From Alligator mississippiensis (Eukaryota > Chordata > Crocodylia > Alligatoridae): a stretch of 64,000 nt of DNA. Under the pieces are notes generated by a model that did not search any database, had not been told where the DNA came from, and saw only the letters and a program-made list of their open reading frames with translations. Location: positions 217,093,978 to 217,157,977 of the forward strand of contig NC_081828.1 in the NCBI RefSeq assembly GCF_030867095.1, read 5' to 3'. A program made the translations under genes and the position numbers. Every line of letters starts with the position of its first letter. Position 1 is the first letter of the stretch. Positions 30,176 to 41,040 of the stretch are shown piece by piece.

Positions 30176-32067
30176 ATGCAGCCCTGCCGGAGAGCGCTGC
30201 TGGTGCTGGGGGTGGCCGTGGCTGTGGCCATGGCCGTGGCCCTGCCCGCGCCCCTGGCCCCAGCCCCAGCCCCAGCCCCGAGCAGCTACCAGGAGGCTCT
30301 GGCCGCGGCCGTCAACACCTACAACCAGGAGTCGGGCCTGCCCCAGGCCTACCGCCTGCTGGAGGCTGAGCCCCAGCCCCAATGGGTGAGTGCCCCCGCA
30401 CACGGCTGGATGCTGGGCAGGACCGGGGCCCTGGCTCCCTGCTGCGCCCCGGGTCCCATCTGCGCGGTGCAGCCTGGCCGTGTCTGCGCACCGACGGGTG
30501 CACGCACGGCAGCACTTTGGCCGGACTCTTTCCCCAACGGGAGGCTGCGTCCTGCTCAGAGACGCTCCCGGTCCCAGGGCCCGGTGTGGGGAGGGGGAGA
30601 CCTCGGCACCCCCTTCTTCCAGGGGCAGCGCGCATCCCGGGGTCCTGCCTGGAGGAGGGTTATCCTCCACATTAGCCAAGCCTGGGCAAGGGAAGCATTG
30701 CTGTCCCATTCGAGGGGGCAAGCACCATCGGGATAAACTCGCGCTATGCCAAGGTCTGCTCTAAGGCATTGCTGGACTAACATCCTCTGCCCTGAGACCT
30801 GCCCTGATTCCCGCAGTGGTCTGGGCGACTTGGGTTCGGCAGTATGAAGCTGCCCCCAAACCTCCAGCCACATCCTGAGATCTTGGCTGCGGGCAGGAGA
30901 AATGCCCGGGGCGCGGGGAGTTTGAGCATGCCTCTGCTCAAGGAGCTGCCATGGTTATCGGGGGTCTGGAGGGCACCAAAACGGACAGGAAAGGCTGAAA
31001 TGAGTCCCAGAGCGGTCTGTGTCCTGGCTCCATGGATGGTGTTGTGTCCTTGAACCCCCCTAGGACCTGTCCTCCCAGCCCGCGCAGCCGCTGAAGTTTT
31101 CCATCAAGGAGACGGAGTGCCTGGTGTCGGAGAAACGCGACGTCAGCCAGTGTCCGTTCAAGGACAAGGGGGTGAGAGTCTGCGGCTGCACGGGGACGTT
31201 TCCACGGGCGCCCCAGGAGCCCCCAGTCTGTACCAACCTGACCCTGGGGTCACTTTCCTGCCTGACCCCAAGCGTGGCAACTGGTCTGACCCTGAGCAAA
31301 GGGCCCAGACCCTTTAGCCAGGACCCTTGTCCTGGGACGGGCAGGGGGAGCCCCGGGGGGGCAGGCAGCCTGCAGGAGAGAGGCGCAGAGGACTTGGGGA
31401 GACTTTGGGGGTCACTGTGTCCAGGTCCCTGGTGTTACAGGGTACCACACACAGGATTTCTCCCCTCTGCAGCTGGTCAAAGACTGCACCGGGATCTACT
31501 CTGCGGAGAAGAAGCCCTCCGTCGTCACGGCCAAGTGCGAGGATGCGGGTCAGGGGGTGAGTGATGCTGGCAGCTCCTGTCCGGTCCCCGCTGGGCCAGG
31601 TCAGGCTGGGGGGTCCCCCCCTTCATGGCCCTTCCCGGTGCTGGACTGTCCCCAGGACGAGGCTGCAGCCTCCAGCCGCCCCAGACTGGAGCAAGTGTCT
31701 GCACAGGGGTCACTAAGGGCCGCAGCCGAGCCCTGCTACAGAGGTGTCGCATCCCCTGTGCTGAGCTCCACCATGCTGGCCGGGGGGCTGGGGAGCAGGC
31801 CGTGCTGGGCCGTGGACCCCGGGATGGGCCCGTGCTATGGCGGGAGGAGACGCTCTCCTGGAGGAGTCACCAGCCACAGATCGTGGCCGTAGGACCTGCG
31901 AGTTTGCAACGGCCCCCAGCGGCAGCAACACTCATGTGTCCCTTTCCATCTAGATCATCCACGTCAGGTCAAGAAGGAGATTCTGCAAGGGACGGCCAAA
32001 GCCTTGTTCCTGGCTCGGCCACATGACCTCCCTCTCATTACCTGCACACAAAGGACCCGTGGAGTAG
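30176..32067 (+). CDS. CATH: Cathelicidin copy 6 (subfamily I), Arg-rich peptide with one Cys pair
   Basis: Four exons encode 171 residues: 30176-30385 (70 aa), 31064-31171 (36), 31473-31556 (28) and 31954-32067 (37 plus stop). Introns are GT-AG, phase 0. Intron 2 is 301 bp against 903 bp in copies 2 and 5. The signal peptide and cathelin start match copy 5. Exon 2 differs slightly from copies 2 and 5 (DLSSQPAQ, LVSEKRDVSQ). Cathelin cysteines are TEC, SQC, KDC and AKC. Exon 4 reads IIHV, then RSRRRFCKGRPKPCSWLG, and ends AHKGPVE. Cutting after Val leaves 33 residues with a strongly basic N-terminus and two cysteines six residues apart, suitable for one small disulfide loop as in bactenecin-type cathelicidins (inference). 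The last residues KGPV align with the ends of copies 3 (KKPVG) and 7 (KGHVG). Confidence 0.92.
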
Positions 32068-32811
32068 AGGGGAGAGGCCGGGCATCCCCCACCAGCTTCT
32101 GCCGCTCGCGCTTCCCTGCCGCCTGCTCCTCCCTGCTGCTTCGTGGCTTGTAGGTGACTCTGATGCCACAAGGACACTGGAAGGGCCCCGTGGACCATGC
32201 TGGTCTGGGGTCACATCCTGTCTCCACCAGTGGCCGGCACCACCTCTTCTCCCAGAAAGCAGAAGGGGGAGAAGGAGCAAACGTGGCCTCGTTTCCCACC
32301 TCTGCTTCCTGGCACCTGGCTGCGCGCGTTCCTACCCCAGGGCTTGGTGCAGCGCCGGGTGGTTCGGGGGGAGCTCGGCAAAGGGCTGGTGGATGCAGTT
32401 GCTTAGAGAGAAACTGGCCCCCGTGGCCCATGGCCAACAGCACAGGGTGCCGTGCCCGGGCACGGATGGGGAAGAGGTGGCGCATGGCACTGTGCAGAGG
32501 AAACCACAGTGCCCGCTGGGGTGGAGGTGCCAGTGTCACAGATGTCACATCTCCCCGAGTGTTTAGTCCCTTCCCCAGCCCCATCCCAGCCTGGACGGGA
32601 CCTGCTGGGGCTGGCGAGGGCCCGTTCTCCCTGCGCTTGTGGCTGCCTCCACTTCCCCCCGCACCAGCCATTGCAACCTGCTGCGGTGCCGCTGCATGGG
32701 CGTGCGCATGTGAACCCTGCCCTCACCTGCGTGTGGCCAGCCGTGAGCGCCCCTGAGCCCACGTGTTGTGTCCTTGTCTCAGTAGCCCCTGGGCAGAGTC
32801 ACCCCTGCCTG

Positions 32812-32817
32812 AATAAA
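32812..32817 (+). terminator. Poly(A) signal of cathelicidin copy 6
   Basis: The AATAAAGCATGAGAAGCACC motif lies 745 bp after the stop. The long 3' UTR is alignable to copy 3 over its whole length. Confidence 0.85.
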
Positions 32818-32829
32818 GCATGAGAAGCA

Positions 32830-35060
32830 CCACGCGGGGCTGCTTGTCCTGCATGAGCGCCGAGGCTTTTGCTCATCGTCGTCCCTACCAGAGACCTTGT
32901 GCTGGGTTCTTGGTCTGTCCCTTTGCAACCCTGCAGTGCTGGACGTCTCTGGGCTTGATTGTAGTGAAGGTCCCTGTCCCCACGGGGCAGGACAAGGGCT
33001 TTGGGTGCAGAGTGGGGACTTCTTTGCACTTCACATGTGCCCCGTGACACTGGTGACGGGACTCAGGGACCCAGGTGATCCTTTCCCGTCGTGTCTGAGG
33101 CCTCCAGCAACCAGCCCAGGCAGGACACCTGTGCACAGTGACTGCTGCATCCATGGACGATGCATCTCTTCATGGCTATTGCCCAGAGCAGCTGGAGATG
33201 TTTCCTTTGGCGTCTCCAGCCCAGTGGTGTCAGATGCCAGGAGGGCAGTGAATAGGGGACCGTTCACTAGAGATATCTAGTGCGATGCTCTCCCTGCACA
33301 GCATCTGCTCCTGCCAGTGTCGGGGACGTGGTGCTGGGCAAGACGGACCATTGGTGTGACCCAGTCTGGCACTGCTGATGTCCTTTGCACGCTCACACCA
33401 GGTCTCTGGGTGTGACATCCCTGGTTGCCTCCGCAGTCACCTGCAAATGCCCATTGCTGCCCCCCTGGGTGGGCACGGCCCAGCGGGAGGAGCTGCAGCG
33501 CTGAGGGCAGCCCCTGCAAACCGCCTGTTCCTGTGAGCGTGGGTTAATTGGGCCGTGGCAGGGCTGTGTGGCCAAGCCCAGTGCCAGACTAGTCCATACC
33601 TGTGTGGGGAACTAGCCAACGGGTTCCCTTGGCATCCTCCTTCATCCCTACCCATCTGGGTGCAGGAGTCTTTGCCCCGTGGTCCTGCTGCACTGGCAGT
33701 GCCATGCTTAGAGCCAGGCAGCATCATGAAGTGTCTCTGATCGCCTGGGCTCTGTTCCCAGCTCTGTGGCTCTTCCCCGGGACATGCCCGTGTCCCATGC
33801 TTGGGCTGCCAGTGTCCAGCTAAGGCGCCCGTGGGTAGAGACTCCTTATGACTTTAGCTGTGCTGGGACCCCTTCATGCTGCTGACCCATGTCTCGCTTC
33901 CACCATCCCACGGAGAGATGAGCCCATTTGTCCCACAGAGATGAACACCGGCCCAGCACGTTGGGTGGGCGTTTCTTCATGGTGGCTTGCATTCATGTGT
34001 GGAGGAATCCCCCTTCCTCTGCCTCCCACTTGGGACCAACCAAGTGACCCCTGTATTTCCTGGGTTTCTTCACAGCACTGGGTGGTCACTCAGGTGACCT
34101 GGGCCGGGACATCCCTGGGGAGCCTGCTCCCTTTGTCTCAAGTTTCCCACCTCTGCAGGCCACGTGACTAGTCGTCTCACCTGTCCCTCCACCTGGTTGT
34201 CCCAATTTACAGCTGCAGAAGCTGAACGAGCCTAGCCCCTACTATCTGAGCACTGACCTCGTGACCAAGGGGAAGCAGCTTGAGCCCTGTGGCTCTTGGA
34301 GGTGAGCAATGATGCGTTTTAAATTGGCTGGTTGGCTTTAAACAAGACCTGCCCTGACTGGCCCTGCAGGTGTGGTCAGAAAGGTTGTTTAAGAGCCTCT
34401 TCTTCCTGGGAGAAGGAGAGCTGTTTTGGGAGCCCTGGAGCAAGCACACAGGCTCTCCTGGGCTCCAGATGAGCACGCGAGTAACTTCCCTGAAACTCAT
34501 CTAGAAATATAGCTTGGTGTTACATATAGACGCGTATCAACCAGCGACTAAGCTGACACTGTTTGCTCCAAGGTTATCCTTTGATACTTCTCTAACCTGC
34601 ACCCTTCCCCAAACCTACCCTCTGTAACCAGTAAAGCTCTCCACTATACAAGCGTGGCGGACTTGCTTGAGAGGTCTTGAGCACACCTTTTTATTCCCCT
34701 GGCCCGGCTGGGTAAGGGAGGCTACTTTCTGTGCTTCAGGCTAAAGGAAGCACCCCAAGTTCTTGCAGGGGGTCAAGCACCTCAAGGTCTACAAGGCGTG
34801 TGTACCCCAGGGGGTACCCCTGGGTGGTGGCAGTGGTTACCCCAGGCTTGCAGGTGTGCTCCGGGTAGGGAGTTGGCCAAATATGAGGTGCCCCAGGAGA
34901 GGTATTCGGCACTCGGTAGGTGGTCGGGTGCAGTGAGGTAGGTGGATCAGTGCACGCACACCCACTGATAGGCCACCACGGCATGTGCACAGCATGATAC
35001 TCCCTCTCCTTGCTGTTGTGCTGAAAGAGTTAATGATGCTGATTTTCCAAGGATGCATCT
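32830..35060. other. Spacer between copies 6 and 7
   Basis: Positions 32830-33180 mirror the downstream flank of copy 3 (9900-10250). Positions 33190-33480 carry the repeat family of 14340-14790 in reverse. Positions 33540-33720 are an antisense scrap of the same CR1 region as 20100-20340. Positions 33730-34490 show nothing recognisable. The LTR-like fossil follows at about 34500-34990. I see no gene. Confidence 0.5.
34500..34990 (+). mobile_element. LTR-like fossil upstream of copy 7
   Basis: It aligns with the reverse complement of 14810-15263, with shared motifs around CTGTAACCAGTAAAGCTCTCC (position about 34620). It is older or more diverged than the copy near gene 4 and has no coding part. 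The family is not determined. Confidence 0.35.
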
Positions 35061-35098
35061 GAATCACACCCTGTCCTTGAGATGACAGGGTGTGATTC
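35061..35098. repeat. Perfect hairpin with 15 bp arms
   Basis: GAATCACACCCTGTC is followed, after the 8-base loop CTTGAGAT, by its exact reverse complement GACAGGGTGTGATTC. It lies about 740 bp upstream of copy 7. It may be a structural relic of a mobile element. No function is evident. Confidence 0.9.
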
Positions 35099-35272
35099 AA
35101 AGCAGTGGGGCAGGCTCTCTGCAGACTCAGGCTGGTGGCACCATCAAGGTAAGAGGTCCTGGTCTCAGGCATTTGATTCAACCATAAGGGCTAGAGGCAG
35201 AGCCTTACTTTTAACAACAGTTGAGATGGTGCAGGCCTGGGGCACGTGGTGAGGACAAGTGTCTACATATGC

Positions 35273-35288
35273 ATTTGCATATGCAAAT
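35273..35288. promoter_or_regulatory. Back-to-back octamer motifs (16 bp palindrome)
   Basis: ATTTGCAT is followed directly by ATGCAAAT, two inverted copies of the octamer recognised by POU/Oct factors. It lies about 550 bp upstream of the copy 7 start codon. Oct factors are active in leukocytes, where cathelicidins are expressed, but a regulatory role is only a guess from the motif. Confidence 0.35.
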
Positions 35289-35836
35289 ACAGTGTTCGTA
35301 TCCTCTGGACGCGTTGCTGTGCATTTGCAAATTGGAATGGCAAGAGAGGACATGTGCTGGATGGGGCCGGGCACCTGGTGTTTGGTGGTGCCACCACCAT
35401 GAAACGTCTGACGGCCGTGGCTGCAGAGCGCAGCCAGCTCTGGCGTCCTGTTGTGTCGGGCGCTGCACAAACGTACAAGAACCAGCTGATTTCCTCAGCA
35501 GCCCCTGCTCCTCGTGCTCTTGCATGACATCTATGCATGCGCCAAATGCAACGATCACAAGGTCCAGGAGGCAGCAATAAATGAAGCATGAGGCAAAGGG
35601 CAGCCAGGGGCACGTCCCTCCTCCTTTGCACAAGGCAAGTGAACAAGGCACGAAGCACTAAACACCCCCGCCCTGCTCAGCCCTGCTTGCCCAGGCCGAT
35701 GGAGCAAGGGCCAGTTCCTGTAAAGAGCAGGAAAACCTCAGCCCCGGGGCAGCTCCAGCGCAGATGCAGTGAGTTGCAAGGTGCCTTGCAGCAAAGTGAG
35801 AAGCCACAAGGTGCCACACAGCAGAGACGCCCAGGG

Positions 35837-38511
35837 ATGGGGCGCTGGGGCTGGGGGGTGCTGCTGGGCTTGGCCATGCTAGTGGCATCCGCCTCGGCTT
35901 CTCAGCACAAGATGCTGAGCTATGAAGAGGCCGTGTCCTTGGCTGTCGACTTCTACAACCAGGAGCCAGGCATAGACCATGCCTTCCGGCTCCTCCGCAC
36001 TGACCCCCAGCCTGCATGGGTAAGTCACCAGCTCGCTCCTGTCCTGGCGACTGACCGCAGTGCAAGGCAGGCATCAGGATTAGCCTAGGACGTCCAATTC
36101 AGGACATCCAGCTCCAAGCACCTCAAAAGCAACTCTTCCCTCCCACAGCGCTGAGGGTCAGCACACGGAGCTGGCTGCCTGTCCAGTCTCCAGGGGAGGT
36201 TGCCAACCCAGCTTGTCCTTTGGATGTGTTAAGGAGGAGCAAAAATAGGCAATACAGCCAAAAAGTGTCTGGCTGTCTGTGTAGGAGGGTGGGAGGGTCC
36301 CAAGTGTGATGGTCCAGGGAAGGGCTGGGATGGTGTAGTTGGGGCTGGTCCTGCTTGGAGCAGGGCGTTGCACTAGGGGACCCCTGAGGTCCCGTCCAAC
36401 CCCCGTGATCTGTGATTCACTGATACAAGAAGCAAGGCGGGGGGGTGTATTTTGGTGATAAATATTATTAAACCAATTGTACAATTAGGAGAGAGGTCGT
36501 TAGCCATGTTAGTCTGAAGTCTGGCAGAAGGCAGGGCAGGGGGCACCTTAGAGACTAGGTCTGAACGAGTTAGTCTAGAAGGCACCACCCCACACTGCCT
36601 TCTGCGTCACTGGCAGAGACAGCAGACAAGCCTTTGGGTGCAAGGTGCCCTGCCCTCCCTCAGCTCATGCCTGTCCATGGACAGCTGTGCAAAAAGCACA
36701 AGGCTTTGGGATTCAAACCCTGTTTTTTTTAATACTTAATCATGCAAAAAGCAGGTGCATCGAGTACTTTGCATAAATCTGCATATGTAGATCAGCAGTC
36801 GCAGTCACCCGTCACTCAGCCGTGCGTTGGCCCAGGTCTCGTGCCAGACTCGTGGCGCGTGTGCATGTGAATGCGGCGAGCGCTGGATTTGTCACGCTGC
36901 CCTGCAGGGTCCCCCGCGCAGGTGGCTCATGATCCCTTGCAAATGCGGGGACCAGACTCCACAGCCCGCCCTTGTGACCCCTGGATAAGACCAGTCTGGG
37001 GAGCTGGAAAGGGACTCGGCAGTCGTTGCGTGGAGGTCAGCGTGGCTCCTGCTGCCCCGGCATCGCCTTCTCTGCATCGCAGACTCCTCATCACACGGGC
37101 ACTTCTCACCCGCTGTGTTTCTCCTTCTGGAAACGGGGCCAGACTCTGCTCTGGGGCCCTCCAGACTAGACCCGGCTCAGGGCAGCTCTTGTTAGGTGAA
37201 TGCCAAGGCAAGGCGCTTTGGTCGCACCTGGCAGGTGCCAGCTCCGCAGCTGCTGCCCTGCTGCCCCGGGCATGGAGAGGCAGGTGCCCGGGCGCAGCCT
37301 GGCGCGGGGCGCTTCATCTCTGGGGAAGGGGCAGGGCTGGCGCTGGGTGCGGGCTGGGGCAGACCAGACCCGTGTGCTCTCCCGGGGGAGCTCAGTCCGT
37401 TCGTTGCTCCAATGCCCCTCAGGACATGACGTCCAAGCCCCGTCAGGAGCTGCAGTTCGTGGTCCGTGAGACCGTGTGCCCGCGGGCCCAGGACCCCCCA
37501 GCCAGCGAGTGTGACTTCAAGGACAACGGGGTAAGTGTCCCCCCCCTGAACACCCAGCTGCTGTGAGCCCCCGGGACCGTCCCTACCCCACACAGCCAGC
37601 CCCTGGCACAGGGCTGGTCCTGCCTCAGGCCAGTCTTGGACTAGACGATGTCTGGAGGTCCCTTCCAGCCCCACTTCTCCATCCAACTTTGTCTGCTCTC
37701 CCATCCTCCCCCCCCCGTGGGCTCTGTCACCACGGTCTAGACACGGCCCACGGGCCAGGTTTGTACCCCCCTCCCTCTCTATCCTCCCATCCCCCTGCAC
37801 TGATGCCCCCGGGACCTGCTCTCTCCCCCGCAGCTGGTCAGGAACTGCACGGGGCTGTTCTCCATGGAGCGGGAGTCTCCCACCGTCATCATCACCTGCG
37901 ACACGGTGACCCCGGAGCAGGTAGGTCCCCGCTCGGGCGCCTGGGGACAGGAAGGGACGGGCAGGGCTGCGCTGTCCATCCACGGCTCCGCGCTGGGTTG
38001 TCTGAGCCTGGGCACAGCCCGGCGCTGGGACAGGGCATGCAGCGCCCTGGGGCTAAGAGCAAGTGTCTGCACAGGGGTCACTAAGGGCTGCAGCTCAGCC
38101 CTGCTCAGGGGTCTTGCATCCCCTGCGCTGAGCTCCACGGTGCTGGCTGGGGGGCTGGGGAGCAGGCTGGGCCGGGCCGTGGCCCCTGAGATGGGCCTGC
38201 ATTACTGCGGGAGGAGACACCCTCCCACAGGAGTCACCTGCCACAGATCATGGCCACGGGACCTGGGAATTTGCAACAGCCCCCGCGGCCGTGACACTCC
38301 CGTGTCCCTTTCCCTGTAGCACGTCCGCGTCACGAGGTCCGAACGGAGGAATGGCCATAAGAGACGTCGTGGATCTGGCTCCAGGCGTGGCCAGTACTCC
38401 AGCACCAAGCATGGTGGAAGAAAACGTCCCAGGAAACGCCCTGGGTCTGGCTCCCGGCTCGGCCATGAGACCCCCCACGTGGCCCCCATAGACAAAGGAC
38501 ACGTGGGGTAG
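35837..38511 (+). CDS. CATH: Cathelicidin copy 7 (subfamily II), long Arg-rich peptide
   Basis: Four exons encode 189 residues: 35837-36019 (61 aa), 37423-37530 (36), 37834-37920 (29) and 38320-38511 (63 plus stop). Introns are GT-AG, phase 0. The signal peptide MGRWGWGVLLGLAMLVASAS is followed by QHKMLSYEEAVSLAVDFYNQ. Exons 2 and 3 are nearly identical to those of copy 4, with all four cathelin cysteines. Exon 4 starts HV, then RVTRSERRNGHKRRRGSG, SRRGQYSSTKHGGRKRPRK, a second PGSGSRLG, and ends IDKGHVG. About 19 Arg/Lys face three acidic residues. The GSGSR motif occurs twice, so the exon has an internal duplication that copy 4 lacks or lost. The mature peptide would be about 61 residues, long for a cathelicidin, with possible extra processing at the basic pairs. 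An in-frame open stretch upstream of the ATG has no signal character, so the start was set at the Met before the hydrophobic core. Confidence 0.93.
36165..36430 (+). repeat. CR1 LINE 3' end in intron 1 of copy 7
   Basis: It matches the intron 1 elements of copies 3 and 4. The flanking fragment at 36500-36590 (ATGTTAGTCTGAAGTCTGGC, GCACCTTAGAGACTAG) is a separate interspersed repeat also found in copy 4. Confidence 0.8.
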
Positions 38512-38984
38512 AGGGGAGAGCCCGGGCATCCCCCAGCAGCTTCTGCTGCTCATGCTGAGCTTCTACCTGCTCCTCCTGCTGTTTCGTGGCCCCCGTGGCC
38601 CATGGCCAACAGCACAGGGTGCCGTGCCCGGGCACGGACGGGGAAGGGCTGGTGCGTGGCACCATGCAGAGGAAGCCGCAGTGCCCGCTGGGGCGGAGGT
38701 GTTGGTGTCACGGGTGTCACGTCTCCCCGAGTGTTTAGTCCCTTCCCCAGCCCCATCCCAGCCTGGACGGGACCTGCTGGGGGCTGGCGAGGGCCCGTTC
38801 TCCCTGCGCTTGTGACTGCCTCCACTTCCCCCCGCACCAGCCATTGCAACCTGCTGCCGTGCCGCTGCACGGGCGTGTGCATGTGAACCCTGCCCTCACC
38901 TGCGTGTGGCCGGCCGTGAGCTCCCTCAAGCACATGTGTTGTGTCCTTGTCTCGGCAGCCCCTGGGCAAAGTTGCCCCTGCCTG

Positions 38985-38990
38985 AATAAA
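38985..38990 (+). terminator. Poly(A) signal of cathelicidin copy 7
   Basis: AATAAAGCATGAGAAGCACC lies 474 bp after the stop. The 3' UTR matches copies 3 and 6 in its last 400 bp but lacks the segment retained in copies 3-6, so it carries a deletion. Confidence 0.85.
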
Positions 38991-38999
38991 GCATGAGAA

Positions 39000-40620
39000 G
39001 CACCACGTGGGGCTGCTTGTCCTGCATGAGTGCCAAGGCTTTTGCTCATCGTCGTCCCTACCAGAGACCTCGGGCTGGGTCCTGGGGTCGTTTATGGACC
39101 TGTCGTGTCCTGCATCACAGATGGCAGAGTTGTGTGAGGTCCCTGCCCTTGTATCGTGGGGGTCACGACTCCCTCTCACGTCAGCTTGCGGTGGGACTTG
39201 CTGCAGCAACAGGGGAATGGGTTCAATTCCAGAGACAGAGCTGAGACACGGTTCCCATGCCCAAGACAAGCCCCAGGGCTGCAGACAATGCCATCCTGCC
39301 CCAGCGAGGGAGAACAAGCCACAAGCGCTGGTGGCTCCTCCACCACGGACAATGCACGGGCACTCAGGGGGTGACCGAGAGGGTTTGTTGGGTCTCAGCT
39401 TTGTGCCAGGGACTTCCGAGAGAAGGGCCCTGATCTGAAGAGACGGGGGGAGACAGCAGGGAAATGACCCAGAGAGAAGGGACGTCTCCAGCCCGTGCTG
39501 CAAGCGTGTTTGCATGTCACAGAGAAAGCAGAAGTCAAGGAGCGTTGAGTAACTGAGGGCTGATCCTAAAGCCAGGCCCGCTACCTGCCAGCCTGGATCC
39601 CGCTGGCCCTGGACGCCGGCATCACGGGCTGGACTCTGCCAGTCCTCCTCCATGAGAAAGGGACGAGAAACCTGGCAGAGACGGGGGGGTCGACTAGGAC
39701 TTGTTTTCTCGCCCCGGCTCCAGCCCGCCTGCCGCCTGCTCCTGTGTCCTGCTGGCTTTCAGCCCAAATGCAGTCCCATGCATTTGCCCGGGGCAGATGT
39801 GACCAACCCAGGCACTAGCAGAGAAATCTGGCGCTGCCGCAGTGACCGTGAGACAAAACCAGCCCTCTGCGCAGGTCCCGGCGGCTGGGCCGTTGAGCCT
39901 GGGCACCTGGCACAGCCCACGCAGGGCTCTCTAGGGCTCGTCTCCAAGTGCTGGATCAGTCGCGTCTCTGAAGGCTGGACCCAAAGCCACCGAGGTCCAG
40001 GGACCCTGCCATTGCCTGGCCTGGCCCTAGGAAGGAGGCCCCCAAGGAGAGGAAGCAGCCGAGGTGGGAAGGGTTAAGTTAGAGCAGCGATGCAGCAATG
40101 CAGGTCATTACCCAAGGCAAACCAGTCTAAGCAGTGCCCCCAGTGCTGGGGTCCCTGGCTCAGACTGGGATGTCCCCAGCCCCCCTTTTCCACTCTTGGT
40201 GTTGGAGTATGGATGAGGCAAAGCAGGCAGGGTTTTCTTCACATGCCGGTCACCTGCGGCCTGGAGCGTGCACTTGACCCCTGACCTGTGCCCTGTGACC
40301 CTAGGGAGGGCAGGGGTGGCAGAGCGGGCAGAGGGCATGTGCCCCTTGCTCACACTCGTGCCACGGCAGACACCTGTCATGGGGCTGTGTTACCTGCACT
40401 CTGCTCTCCCCACCCTGCTGCAGCAGGATCAGGCTGGTGCCATGGGGGTGGCTAGCTGGGGCCAGCGCAGGACAGGGGCCCCCTGGCAAGTGGCCCTGCC
40501 GTGTCCCCGAAGCCAGCATGGGATGATCTGCATGCCGGAGAGCAGCCACCTGTGGCACTGTGCCACTGGCCCAGCACAGGCTCCTTGGGGAGCAGCATCA
40601 CAGCCCCCAGCACCTGCAGA
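39000..40620. other. Downstream flank of copy 7
   Basis: Positions 39000-39120 match the flanks of copies 5 and 6. Positions 39340-40380 mirror 13640-14380 on the other side of the cluster, including the repeat family at 39560-39930. Positions 40380-40620 are unremarkable. No exon is seen. Confidence 0.5.
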
Positions 40621-40629
40621 GAGTGAGGG

Positions 40630-41040
40630 ATTGTGTGTGTGCGCACATCTGTGGTGTGTATGTCCATGCATATGTCGTGTCCGTATGTGTGTGTCGGCAT
40701 ATGGTGCATGCATGCATGAGCGTGAGCATGTGTAGTGTGTGTGAGCATGTGTGGTGTGTGTATGTATGGGTGGGGAGTGTGTGTGTATACATGTGTGGTG
40801 TCCGTGTGCATGAGTATGTGCATGTGCGGTGTGTGCAGGCGGGCATGTGCAGTGTGCGTGCATGTGTGTGTTTGCGCATGTCTAGTGTGTGCGCGTGCAT
40901 GTGGTTTGTGCATGCGTGTGTGGGTATTTGTGTGTGCCTACATGTGTGGTTTGTGTGCATGGGCATGTGTTTCCGCATGTGTGCATGAGACTATGTGGGG
41001 GGGGGGTGTACGCACGTGCAGGGTGTGCGTGTGTGCAGTC
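40630..41040 (+). repeat. Imperfect TG/CATG-rich simple repeat
   Basis: About 400 bp consist mostly of alternating purine and pyrimidine, for example GTGTGTGTGCGCACATC and GTGCATGCATGCATGAGC. The long Cys/Val and His/Thr open frames here are by-products of the repeat. Confidence 0.9.

Larger units (their letters stand above)
26709..30655 (+). repeat. Right arm of the 4 kb inverted duplication
   Basis: It is the reverse complement of 5205-9245 with very few differences outside the minisatellite. It carries the upstream region, promoter and exon 1 of copy 6. Homology to copy 2 stops in intron 1 at about 30655. After that point copy 6 matches copy 1 instead. Confidence 0.85.
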
